The notes under the pieces were generated by a model that worked only from the letters and a program-made list of their open reading frames with translations, was not told the origin of the DNA and did not search any database. Shown here piece after piece: positions 7,360 to 15,824 of a stretch of DNA of 64,000 bases (position 1 is its first letter; every line of letters starts with the position of its first letter). The position numbers and the translations under genes are program-made. This DNA comes from Ruficoccus amylovorans. GTDB lineage: Bacteria > Verrucomicrobiota > Verrucomicrobiia > Opitutales > Cerasicoccaceae. The stretch lies in assembly GCF_014230085.1 (NCBI RefSeq), contig NZ_JACHVB010000013.1, forward strand, positions 124,001 to 188,000, read 5' to 3'.

Positions 7360-8964
7360 ATGAGAGCCATCCGCCTGCTGCCGTTCCTGCTGTTGCTCCT
7401 GCTCGCCGCTCCCGCCTCACGGGCGGAGTCGTACGTCGCCCTCCCCAACAGCGGGTTTGTCGTGCGCTACCCGATCGACTACCCCGCCTGCAAGATCTAC
7501 CCCTCGCAGTCCTTCGAAGTGTTGAGCGAAGACGGCGACTCGTACTTCGTGCCGTACGACTTCGGGGACGCCGTGCATGTGGTCGAACTACCCAAGAAAA
7601 AGAATGGCCGTACCGTCAGCTTCCGTGACGGGAACACCGCCCACATCAACGGCATGGTCATGCAGAAATTCGAAAAAGGCGTCATCCTGATCGAAAAAGG
7701 CACGGCCTACCCCGTGACCAAGGCCGAGGGCGGCCAACTCGAACTCATCGTCCCAGTCGGCGACAGCAAGCGCCGTGCGCCCTTCCCCGAAAACCTCTTC
7801 CGCCTCGTCGAGGCCGAACGCTACCGCGAGGCCAGCGAACGCCCCAGCACCTTTGCCACCACGACCGGAGACACGTCCGAAGACCCCCGGCCCAGCCTCA
7901 GCGCCGCGGACCTGGAAAAACTCGCCGCCGCCGAAAAGGAAAAGGCCGCCCGCGTCCACGCCTCCCAGACCAAGGGCCGCTACATGCCCGTCCGCTCCAC
8001 CGAGGATGCCGTCGGCGTGGTCACGACCGCCGAGGGCTCCGGCACCGGCTTCCTCTGCCACATGGACGGCGTGGTTTACTTTTTCACCAACAGCCACGTC
8101 GTCGGCTCCGGCGAAGACCTGACCATCCGCCTGCGCGACGGCACGAAGCTGAAGCCCCGGCTGATCGAGCTGGCCGAGGACCGCGACCTGGCCCGGATCA
8201 GCATTGAGAAACAGCCCCCGAGCCTGACCTTTACCACCCGGAGCGACATCGGCGACGACGTCATCGTCTATGGCAACAGCGCCGGGGCGGGCGTCATCAC
8301 CAAGATCAAGGGCGAGATCAAAGGCGACGCCTACGACCGGATCGAGACGAGCGCGAAGTTCGTCCCCGGCAACAGCGGCAGCCCCATCGTCAACCGCAAG
8401 GGCGTCGTCGTCGCCGTGGCCACCTACGCCACCTTTAACCCGACGGACAAAAAAGACTGGGTCATGGCCGGAACGGGCTTCGATAAGGTGCGGCGCTTCG
8501 GGGTCAAACTCGACGACAAAATCAACTGGATCCCCTTCCACCCCGAGGCCCTCCAACTCATCAACCACCAAATCATCGAGGCCGAAGCAGCCCTGGACCA
8601 GTCCGCCTCGCTCATGGCCGTCTATTATAATGCGCCCTTCGAGCCGGTTATCATTCCGGGCATCGAAAACCCGCGCCTGGCCCAGTGGATCACCGCTCAC
8701 AACGCCGTGGTCAAGGAATACGCCGCCCTCGAGGGCAAACGCTACAGCATGAGCGAACGCAACAAGGTGCTCGCCATTATCCGCAACCGCGGACGTGCCA
8801 AGGGGCGGGCGCTGACGGACTTTTTCCGCGATCAGGCCGAGGACCTCGAAGCCCTTCCCCTCGTCCCCCGCACCGGCTTCCACGCCGAGCACATCAAGCG
8901 CACCCAGGAAGGTTTTAGCCAACTGGCCGAGATCAACGAGTCCATCACCGAGGGCATGTGGTAA
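7360..8964 (+). CDS. Secreted trypsin-like (DegP-type) serine protease
   Basis: 534 residues with an N-terminal signal peptide (about 1-22, Leu-rich, ending 'PASRA'). Residues 24-205 form an N-terminal region I do not recognise. The protease domain follows, with His246 in 'TNSHVVG', Asp276 in 'EDRDLARI' and Ser339 in 'PGNSGSP', a complete triad in the right order. No PDZ domain is evident; the C-terminal ~150 residues are Glu/Lys/Arg-rich and helical. The likely place of action is the periplasm. Function could be protein quality control, by analogy only. Confidence 0.85.
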   Translation: MRAIRLLPFLLLLLLAAPASRAESYVALPNSGFVVRYPIDYPACKIYPSQSFEVLSEDGDSYFVPYDFGDAVHVVELPKKKNGRTVSFRDGNTAHINGMVMQKFEKGVILIEKGTAYPVTKAEGGQLELIVPVGDSKRRAPFPENLFRLVEAERYREASERPSTFATTTGDTSEDPRPSLSAADLEKLAAAEKEKAARVHASQTKGRYMPVRSTEDAVGVVTTAEGSGTGFLCHMDGVVYFFTNSHVVGSGEDLTIRLRDGTKLKPRLIELAEDRDLARISIEKQPPSLTFTTRSDIGDDVIVYGNSAGAGVITKIKGEIKGDAYDRIETSAKFVPGNSGSPIVNRKGVVVAVATYATFNPTDKKDWVMAGTGFDKVRRFGVKLDDKINWIPFHPEALQLINHQIIEAEAALDQSASLMAVYYNAPFEPVIIPGIENPRLAQWITAHNAVVKEYAALEGKRYSMSERNKVLAIIRNRGRAKGRALTDFFRDQAEDLEALPLVPRTGFHAEHIKRTQEGFSQLAEINESITEGMW

Positions 8965-9079
8965 GGCCCCCCGCCCGCAGTCGCGGACGGGACCATTCCC
9001 GTGGATTAACGCTTGGCGAGCGCGGTTTTTTCGGTTTAGTGCTAGGGGTTTCGCCCAAACAACACTTTCCACCCATATC

Positions 9080-10183
9080 ATGCTCCAATCCGGAATCGTC
9101 GGACTGCCCAACGTGGGCAAAAGCACTCTTTTCAACGCCCTCACGCGCACCCGCAAGGCCGAGGCCGCGAACTACCCGTTCTGCACCATCGAGCCGAACG
9201 TCGGCGTGGTCGAAGTCCCGGACGAACGCCTCGCCCCGCTGGCCGAAATCGGCGGCACCAAGACGATCATCCCCGCCGCGATTGAGTTTGTGGACATCGC
9301 CGGGCTCGTCGCCGGGGCCAGCAAGGGTGAAGGCCTGGGTAACAAGTTCCTCGCCAATATCCGCGAGGTGGACGCCATTGTCCACGTCGTGCGCTGCTTC
9401 GAGGACGACGACATCATTCACAACATGGGCGGCGTCGATCCCGTGCGCGACATCGAAATCATCAACACCGAGCTGGTCCTGGCCGACCTCGAAAGCGTCG
9501 AGCGCCAGATCAACTCCTGGGCCAAGAAGGCCAAAAGCGGCGACAAGGAAGCCCAGGCCCACAGCGCCCTGCTCCAGCGTATTGTCGCCCACACCGGCGA
9601 GGGTAAGCCCGTCATCACGATGGACCTCAGCGACGACGAGCGCGCGCTTCTGAAATTCTACAATCTGCTCTCGGCCAAAAAAGTCCTCTACGCCTGTAAC
9701 GTGAAGGAGTCCGACCTGGCCGACGCCGACAACCACCCGCTCGTGCAAAAGGTCGCCGCCTGGGCCGCCGAACACCACGGCGCGGGCTACTGCCCGATCT
9801 GCGCCCGCGTGGAAGAGGAACTGGGCGAACTCGCCCCCGACGAGGCCGCCGAATACCTGGAGAGCCTCGGCATCTCCGACAGCGGCTGCAACCGCCTCAT
9901 CCGCGAAGCCTACAAGTTGCTCGGGCTGGCCAGCTACTTCACCACCGGGGAGAAGGAAACCCGCGCCTGGACCTTCCGGCTCGGCCTCAAGGCTCCCCAG
10001 TGCGCCGCCGTCATCCACACCGACTTTGAGAAGAAATTCATCAAGGCCGAAGTCGTCTCCTACGACGACCTCGTGAACGCCGGCTCCATCGCCGCCGCCC
10101 GCGACGCCGGCAAGTACCGCCTCGAAGGCAAGGAATACGTCTTCAAGGACGGCGACGTTGCCCTCTTCAAGGTCGGTGCGTAA
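9080..10183 (+). CDS. ychF: Ribosome-binding ATPase YchF
   Basis: 367 residues, the normal length. The P-loop 'GLPNVGKST' is at residues 8-16. 'DIAGLV' gives the G3 region and a TGS domain closes the C-terminus ('[28 protein letters not shown]', reduced to key parts). YchF is an Obg-family protein that prefers ATP and binds 70S ribosomes. The ATG lies a few bases after a weak purine stretch. It is a single gene, converging on the amidotransferase gene. Confidence 0.96.
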   Translation: MLQSGIVGLPNVGKSTLFNALTRTRKAEAANYPFCTIEPNVGVVEVPDERLAPLAEIGGTKTIIPAAIEFVDIAGLVAGASKGEGLGNKFLANIREVDAIVHVVRCFEDDDIIHNMGGVDPVRDIEIINTELVLADLESVERQINSWAKKAKSGDKEAQAHSALLQRIVAHTGEGKPVITMDLSDDERALLKFYNLLSAKKVLYACNVKESDLADADNHPLVQKVAAWAAEHHGAGYCPICARVEEELGELAPDEAAEYLESLGISDSGCNRLIREAYKLLGLASYFTTGEKETRAWTFRLGLKAPQCAAVIHTDFEKKFIKAEVVSYDDLVNAGSIAAARDAGKYRLEGKEYVFKDGDVALFKVGA

Positions 10184-10264
10184 CCGCCACCGGTCGGGTC
10201 ACCCCCGGCGACACTCCGACTGGAACAGCATAAAGGCGGCGCTGCCCACGCCTATCCCAAACAC

Positions 10265-10327
10265 GATGCTGCAAGCATCGAAAGTGCAGGCTTCGCCTGC
10301 CGCGGGTGCGGGCTGCGTAAGCCCGCA
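10265..10327. repeat. Cluster of three perfect hairpins between convergent genes
   Basis: Three palindromes follow in a row: GATGCT, loop GCA, AGCATC (10265-10279); GCAGGC, loop TTC, GCCTGC (10286-10300); and TGCGGGC with a 7-nt loop and GCCCGCA (10307-10327). No T run follows, so this is more like a REP-type array than a standard terminator. Confidence 0.75.
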
Positions 10328-10389
10328 ATAATTATGCCGGGGACTTAAAGACTCGGCACACTATCGGTTACGGTTTTATTTGAACCGTC

Positions 10390-11118
10390 CTAAAACAGAA
10401 TCACGTTCTCGGGACGCGGCTGGGGGCCGGGGGCGGAACCGAGCACGTAATCAAGGATGCGACCGGAGAGCTTGTTGATGGCCGCGTAGCGTTCGGGCGG
10501 GGCGGCCAGCATCTCCTCGGCGCTTTGGACGTAGTCGCCGGGGACGATTTCGTCGCCGCAGTGCTCGATCAGTTGAGCGGCGGTTTCCGGGGTCGTCTCC
10601 AGGTGGAACTGCATGCCAATCACGTTCACGCCCAGTTGGAAAGCCTGATTGCGACAACCCGCGCTGGAGGCAAGCAGGCTGGCCCCTTCCGGCAGGGCAA
10701 AGGTTTCCCCGTGCCAGTGATAGACGCTCAGCCGCGCCGGAAAGGTAAAGGTGCCCGTCGGCGCGGGAACGGACTCGACCGGGAACCACCCAATCTCGGG
10801 CTTGGGGTTGCGGGTGATGGCGGCCCCAAGCGCACTGGCGATGAGCTGGGCCCCGAGGCAAACGCCGACCACCGGCAGCCCCCGCTTGACCGCCTCGCGC
10901 AGGAAGGCTTTCTCCCGTACCAGCCAAGGGTGCTCAGTGTCGTCGTTGACGCTCATCGGCCCGCCCATAGCGATGACCAGGTCGAGCGAGGCCGGGTCCG
11001 GCAGCCCGGCGGACTCGTAGAGCCGCGCGGTGTCAATCTGCGCACCACGCTCTCGCAGCCAGGGCTCCATGCTGCCGATCCATTCAAAGGGCACGTGCTG
11101 TAAAACCTGTACTTTCAC
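10390..11118 (-). CDS. Class I glutamine amidotransferase-like protein
   Basis: 242 residues forming one GATase domain. The nucleophile elbow 'GVCLGAQLIA' puts Cys87 at the active site; His172 and Glu174 in 'MQFHLETT' complete the triad. The whole protein resembles stand-alone GMP-synthase-like amidotransferases that act in small-molecule or gamma-glutamyl metabolism. No partner synthetase is adjacent, so the acceptor is unknown. It is transcribed toward ychF. Confidence 0.88.
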   Translation of the reverse strand: MKVQVLQHVPFEWIGSMEPWLRERGAQIDTARLYESAGLPDPASLDLVIAMGGPMSVNDDTEHPWLVREKAFLREAVKRGLPVVGVCLGAQLIASALGAAITRNPKPEIGWFPVESVPAPTGTFTFPARLSVYHWHGETFALPEGASLLASSAGCRNQAFQLGVNVIGMQFHLETTPETAAQLIEHCGDEIVPGDYVQSAEEMLAAPPERYAAINKLSGRILDYVLGSAPGPQPRPENVILF

Positions 11119-11299
11119 CTGAAAACCTCCCGTGTTTGTTGGACGCGTCTAGGTAGCACGCAGCTCGCCCGGTTTCAAGCCGTTCCGGCAGAGAGTTTTC
11201 CCGCCACGCCTTATCAAACCAAGCTTATAGCACCCATAAGCGCCGCTGTCGCTCACCAGTTAGCCTTGACCGGGGGCGCAATATGAGAATCGTTCGGCC

Positions 11300-11950
11300 A
11301 TGCGATTAATCTCCTGCACGGCGGGCGCGCTGCTCTCACTCGCGCTCCTGCTCAGCGGCTGCTCTGACGAGCAAGTCACCACGTACCGGGTTCCCAAGGA
11401 GGAGCGCCCGGACCTGACGGCCACGGTGCCCGCCGCGACCCCCGCTTCGACTTCCCCCGGCCAACCCGGCATGAGCGGCCCGGCCATGACGGAAATGCCC
11501 GGCCTGGCCGCGCAAACCTCTGGCTTTCAGGCCCCGCAGTGGAGCGCCCCGGCCGATTGGCAAGCCCAGCCGCTGGGCTCGATGCGCAAGGGGAGCTGGA
11601 CGGTTTCCACCGGCAGCGGCAGCGCCGAGATCAGTGTGCTGGCCTTCCCCGGCAACGTCGGCGGCGACCTGGCCAACATCAACCGCTGGGCCAATCAGGT
11701 CGGCCTCGGCGCCATGAGCCCGGCCCAGCTCGACAGCGAACGCGCCGCCCACACCTTTACCATCGCCAGCGGCGAGCAGGGCTTTTACGTCCACCTCGAC
11801 GGCCCCTCCGGGCAGAGCATTGCCGGGGCCATCATCACCCACGGCGGCGCGAGCTGGTTTTATAAAATGATGGGCGACACCGCCACCGTGCAGGCGCAGA
11901 CCCCCGCCTTTCTCGAATTTGTGCGTTCCTCGCGCTTCCCCGCCCAATGA
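11300..11950 (+). CDS. Hypothetical lipoprotein leading the cytochrome c maturation operon
   Basis: 216 residues. A lipoprotein signal ends at Cys21 ('LALLLSGC'). A Pro/Thr/Ala linker follows, then a compact domain from about residue 70 with 'WSAPADWQ', 'GSWTVSTGSGSAEISVLAFPGNVGGDLANINRW' (key FPG and NINRW) and a C-terminal 'FLEFVRSSRF'. Related domains occur next to cytochrome c biogenesis genes in this phylum, but I cannot name a function. Its stop overlaps the ResB start by 4 bp (ATGA), so it is translationally coupled to that system. Confidence 0.8.
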   Translation: MRLISCTAGALLSLALLLSGCSDEQVTTYRVPKEERPDLTATVPAATPASTSPGQPGMSGPAMTEMPGLAAQTSGFQAPQWSAPADWQAQPLGSMRKGSWTVSTGSGSAEISVLAFPGNVGGDLANINRWANQVGLGAMSPAQLDSERAAHTFTIASGEQGFYVHLDGPSGQSIAGAIITHGGASWFYKMMGDTATVQAQTPAFLEFVRSSRFPAQ

Positions 11951-13137
11951 AGTCACTTTACCGCTTCCTCAGTTCGCTCAAGCTGACCGTCGTCCTGCTG
12001 GCCTTCAGCATCCTGCTGGTCTTCTTTGGCACGCTCGACCAGGTCCACTACGGCATTCACGAGGCCCAGCGCCGCTACTTCGAGAGCTTCCTGGCGCTCT
12101 GGCAATACCCCTCCGAGTGGTTCGGCGGACTCCAGCTCTCGTGGTTCAAGTTGCCCCTGCCCGGCGGCTTCACGCTCGGCATCCTGCTACTGGTCAACCT
12201 CTGCTGCGCGCATTTCCGGTACTTCCGCCTGAGCTGGAAACGCTCCGGCATCGCCATCACCCACCTCGGTGTGGTCGTGCTGCTGGTGAGCGGTTTCCTC
12301 GTGAGCTGGCTGCAGGAGGAGAGCCAGATGTGGATCGACGAGGGTGGCCAGAGCAACTACGCCGAAACCCACCTCGACAATGAGCTGGTCTTCATCGACC
12401 GCTCGAACCCGGACTACGACGAGGTCGTCAGCATCCCGCAAAGCCTGCTGCGCGACGGGGCGCACATCGAGCTTCCGCAGCTCGGGCTGAGCCTGAACGT
12501 GGTGGACTTCATGCTCAACGCCGGGCTCGGCACGAAGATGCAAAACCCCAACGGCCCCACCCCCCGCGCCGACCGCGGAGCCGCCGCCCGTATGGGGCTG
12601 TTCGCGGTGGAGAAGGCCCCCGACTACAGCGACAAGGGCATCAACACCACCACCGCCATCATCGAGCTGGAGGGCGCCGAGGGTCCGCTGGGCACCTGGC
12701 TGGTTTCCAACGTCATGGACGAGCACCGCTTCCCCCCGCAGACGCTTGAGGTCGGCGGCAGGACCTACGAGGTTTACCTGCGTTTCAAACGCACCTACCT
12801 GCCCTTCTCGCTGGAGCTGAAAAAATTCACCCACGACAAGTACCCCGGCACCGACATTCCTAAGAACTTCGCCAGCGACGTGCGCATCCTCACCCCCGGT
12901 GAGTCGCCCCAGCCGGCCCTTATTTACATGAACCACCCGCTGCGCCACGGTGGCTTCACTTTTTACCAGGCCTCCTTCGGCAAGCAGGACACCGCCTCCA
13001 TGCTCCAGGTCGTGCGCAACCCCAGTTGGCTCGTGCCGTACCTGGCCGTCACCCTCGTCGGCATCGGCATGTGTATCCAGTTCCTGATACACCTGGTCCG
13101 CTTCACCACCCGCCGCTCAGCCCAGTCCCGCTCATGA
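11947..13137 (+). CDS. resB: ResB-like cytochrome c biogenesis protein
   Basis: 396 residues. Membrane helices are seen near residues 14-35 ('VVLLAFSILLVFFGTLDQV' region), 72-90 and 100-120, and at the C-terminus (about 362-385). Between them lies a large periplasmic domain that includes 'HPLRHGGFTFYQASFG', a hallmark of ResB/Ccs1. In system II, ResB with CcsA exports and presents haem for attachment to apocytochrome c. It overlaps both its neighbours by 4 bp in an ATGA arrangement. Confidence 0.93.
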   Translation: MKSLYRFLSSLKLTVVLLAFSILLVFFGTLDQVHYGIHEAQRRYFESFLALWQYPSEWFGGLQLSWFKLPLPGGFTLGILLLVNLCCAHFRYFRLSWKRSGIAITHLGVVVLLVSGFLVSWLQEESQMWIDEGGQSNYAETHLDNELVFIDRSNPDYDEVVSIPQSLLRDGAHIELPQLGLSLNVVDFMLNAGLGTKMQNPNGPTPRADRGAAARMGLFAVEKAPDYSDKGINTTTAIIELEGAEGPLGTWLVSNVMDEHRFPPQTLEVGGRTYEVYLRFKRTYLPFSLELKKFTHDKYPGTDIPKNFASDVRILTPGESPQPALIYMNHPLRHGGFTFYQASFGKQDTASMLQVVRNPSWLVPYLAVTLVGIGMCIQFLIHLVRFTTRRSAQSRS

Positions 13138-14987
13138 AAACCTTTGTCCCCCTCCTCTGCCTGCTCGTGGGCGTGATCATCATCGGTCGCGGGCTGGTGC
13201 CGCCGAATTACCAGTCCGAGTACGACGTGCGCAGCTTCGCGGAGCTGCCGGTGCAGTCCGGCGGGCGCGTCCTTCCACTGGACTCGGTGGCTCGCAACAG
13301 CCTGCGCCTGCTCAGCGGACGCCAGAGCGCCAAGCTCCCCGAGGACGGCAAGATGAGCGCCATCGCGTGGTTCATGGAGCTGTCCTTCAACCCCGTGGCC
13401 GCGGACAAGATCCCCGTCTTTCGCATCGACAACCCGCAGGTGCTCGGCCTCTTCGGCTGGCAGCAGGAGGACCGCAAGCTCTTCTCCTTCGACGACCTGC
13501 GCCCCCACTTCCAGACCATCCAGCAGATGGCCTCGCAGGTCAACCCCGAGCCCAAGCTCCGCAGTGCCTACGAGCGCCAGCTGATCAAGCTGACCAGCGC
13601 ACTGATGGAGTACGACGTGCTCGCACGCTCGATCCAGCCCGGTGGCAACCTCGACCAGGTGCTGCTCGAATACGGGGCCTGGGAACGCATAGTCGAGCCG
13701 GGCCGCACGGCCTTTGACCAGAAGGAGCGCGGCGAGAGCTTTGACGCCGAGGACCTGGAGCGTTTCACCTTCCTGACCAGCCGCTACCTCGACATCTCCA
13801 AGCGCGGGGGCTTTGGCATCGTGCCCCCCGCCGGTGAGCAAACCAAGGCCGACGACCACTGGCTCAACCTCGGCGAAGCCCTCCTGCAAACCATCGAGAG
13901 CGGTCAACTCAACCCCATCGTCGATGACTACGCCAAGCTGACCGTCTTCTGGCGGCAGGCCAACCCGCAGGGGTTTAACGAAACCCTCACTGCGCTGCAC
14001 ACGCAGCTCGCCCCCGCCTCGCCGACCGGGCACGTCGCCTTTGAGGAATTTTTCAATACCTTCGAGCCCTTCTACCGCGCCAGCGTCCTCTACGTCATTA
14101 TCCTCCTGCTCGCCGCCATCAGTTGGCTGTGGATGCCGCTGCCGCTCCAGCGCGGGGCCTTCTGGCTGCTCGTGCTGGCCTTTGCCGTGCATACCTTCGG
14201 ACTGCTCGGGCGCATGTACATCCAGGGCCGCCCGCCCGTGACCAACCTGTACTCCTCGGCCATCTTCGTCGGTTGGGGTGCGGTCCTGCTGGGCCTCATC
14301 CTGGAGCGCATCTACCGCAGCGGGATCGGGAGCTTCGTCTCGGGGCTGGTCGGGTTTGTCACACTCATCATCGCCCACAACCTCGCCCTCAGCGGCGACA
14401 CCCTGGAAATGATGCAGGCCGTGCTCGACTCGAACTTCTGGCTGGCGACCCACGTGGTCATCATCACCATCGGCTACTCTGCCACCTTCCTCGCCGGAAC
14501 GCTCGCCATCGTCTATGTGCTGCGCCGCCTGCCCGCCGGAAGGCTTTCCCGCGAAACCGCCGCCAGCCTCTACCGCATGGTTTACGGCATCACCTGCTTC
14601 GCCCTGCTCTTCTCCTTTGTCGGGACCATGCTCGGCGGCGTCTGGGCAGACCAGAGCTGGGGCCGCTTCTGGGGCTGGGACCCGAAGGAAAACGGCGCGC
14701 TCATCATCGTGCTGTGGTGCGCGCTCATGCTGCACGCCCGCATCGGCCGCCTCGTGGGCGAACGCGGCTTTATGCTGCTGGCGATTTTTGGCAACATCGT
14801 GACTGTCTGGTCGTGGTTCGGGACGAACATGCTCGGCGTCGGGCTGCACTCCTACGGCTTCATGGACAAGGCGTTTTTCTGGATCCTGCTCTTCATCGTA
14901 AGCCAGTTCGCGCTCATCGCGCTGGGCCTGACCCGTCCGGCACCGGGCACACGGACCACCCCCAAGGCCGCGAACGGCCAGGCCTGA
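13134..14987 (+). CDS. ccsA: CcsA/ResC-type haem lyase subunit
   Basis: 617 residues from the ATG that overlaps the resB stop; the frame extends further upstream, but only inside resB. An N-terminal helix and a large soluble region (about 25-300) precede a cluster of membrane helices. The tryptophan-rich haem-handling motif 'WGRFWGWDPKENGAL' appears near residue 510, and conserved His residues flank it ('AVHTFGLLGRMYIQGRPPVTNLY' before, 'GVGLHSYGFMD' after). This is the system II cytochrome c synthetase core together with ResB. The long N-terminal soluble part is typical of Bacteroidetes/Verrucomicrobia relatives. Confidence 0.93.
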   Translation: MKTFVPLLCLLVGVIIIGRGLVPPNYQSEYDVRSFAELPVQSGGRVLPLDSVARNSLRLLSGRQSAKLPEDGKMSAIAWFMELSFNPVAADKIPVFRIDNPQVLGLFGWQQEDRKLFSFDDLRPHFQTIQQMASQVNPEPKLRSAYERQLIKLTSALMEYDVLARSIQPGGNLDQVLLEYGAWERIVEPGRTAFDQKERGESFDAEDLERFTFLTSRYLDISKRGGFGIVPPAGEQTKADDHWLNLGEALLQTIESGQLNPIVDDYAKLTVFWRQANPQGFNETLTALHTQLAPASPTGHVAFEEFFNTFEPFYRASVLYVIILLLAAISWLWMPLPLQRGAFWLLVLAFAVHTFGLLGRMYIQGRPPVTNLYSSAIFVGWGAVLLGLILERIYRSGIGSFVSGLVGFVTLIIAHNLALSGDTLEMMQAVLDSNFWLATHVVIITIGYSATFLAGTLAIVYVLRRLPAGRLSRETAASLYRMVYGITCFALLFSFVGTMLGGVWADQSWGRFWGWDPKENGALIIVLWCALMLHARIGRLVGERGFMLLAIFGNIVTVWSWFGTNMLGVGLHSYGFMDKAFFWILLFIVSQFALIALGLTRPAPGTRTTPKAANGQA

Positions 14988-15073
14988 TCCCCGCCTGCGA
15001 AAGTCCTTCAAGCCCCCGACTTAGCCCATTATTTGCATTGCCTGACAGCAATAAACAGGTATACTTATATTCC

Positions 15074-15280
15074 ATGAAAATCACTCTCTCTCTTCTTTCC
15101 CTCGCTGGTCTTTTCCTTTTCGCCGGGTGCCAGAACACGCCCCAGACCGAAGCCCGCGCCCGCGAAATGGACCGCGCCACCGAGGCCTACCAGCAATCGC
15201 TGAACGAAGGCGCTGGCAACATCAACGCCCCGGCTGACGAGAACCCGCTCGGCGTCCAGAACGAAGCTGGCGACTACTAA
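15074..15280 (+). CDS. Small lipoprotein, 68 residues
   Basis: The signal 'LSLAGLFLFAGC' places the lipidated Cys at residue 19. The mature part is only ~50 residues, hydrophilic and Ala/Glu/Asn-rich, ending 'GVQNEAGDY'. Its layout is the same as the next gene (signal, QN-rich body, acidic end), so the two are probably paralogues. No function is known. Confidence 0.75.
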   Translation: MKITLSLLSLAGLFLFAGCQNTPQTEARAREMDRATEAYQQSLNEGAGNINAPADENPLGVQNEAGDY

Positions 15281-15362
15281 GCCGCCCGTTTCCGGCTCCG
15301 GACAACCCGTCTCGCGCCAATCCAAGCGCGAGGGAATACACAACTGATTTCTTCTTCAACCC

Positions 15363-15590
15363 ATGAAGCTCCTTCCGTACACTCTGATTCTTACCGGGCT
15401 CGCGCTTCTGGCCGGGTGCAGCGGTGCCCCCACCACACCGCAGGAGGCCGCCGCCGACCAGCGTGCCATGTCCATCGCCAACCAAAACGAACAGGACCAG
15501 ATGGATACAGACATGGGCTACACCGATCCGGCAGCGGAAGATGTCGAGACCGGTCAGAACCCGATCCTCGACACCGAGACCCCCGAGTAA
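15363..15590 (+). CDS. Small lipoprotein, 75 residues
   Basis: The signal 'ILTGLALLAGC' puts the lipidated Cys at residue 19. The remaining ~56 residues are acidic ('QNEQDQMDTDMGYTDPAAED') with no recognised domain. It lies 82 bp after a similar small lipoprotein gene and is followed by a strong terminator. These may be surface or envelope-spacer lipoproteins, but that is a guess. Confidence 0.75.
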   Translation: MKLLPYTLILTGLALLAGCSGAPTTPQEAAADQRAMSIANQNEQDQMDTDMGYTDPAAEDVETGQNPILDTETPE

Positions 15591-15620
15591 GGCAGTCGCC
15601 GGTTAACCATTTGACATCAA

Positions 15621-15652
15621 AGCCACTTCCACACGGGAGTGGCTTTTTTTAT
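15621..15652 (+). terminator. Intrinsic terminator after the small lipoprotein pair
   Basis: AAGCCACT / AGTGGCTT-type stem with an 8-nt central region, followed by seven T. Confidence 0.85.
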
Positions 15653-15677
15653 GCCAGCCTTGAGTTGGGTAATGGAT

Positions 15678-15707
15678 TTAACAGGAAGGCCGGGAAGTGA
15701 GGGAAGG
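15678..15707. repeat. TTAACAGGAAG repeat, copy 1
   Basis: A 30-bp segment beginning TTAACAGGAAGGCCGG. It matches 56316-56345 at 28 of 30 positions by eye, and its first 17 bases recur at 47362. It lies between the lipoprotein terminator and the recN stop. Confidence 0.7.
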
Positions 15708-15824
15708 AAATCCCTCCGGTCTTATTTGCGTTCTGCTGTTAATCTACCCAAAGCACAAAAAAACGGCATCGGAGTTCCGCCTGGCCAAGCAGCAGTGCCG
15801 ACCAAGGATCAATACCCACAAGCC

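Noticed and set aside
12963-15011. 682-codon frame antisense to ccsA
   Set aside because: Shadow of the haem-lyase gene, with no recognisable domain.
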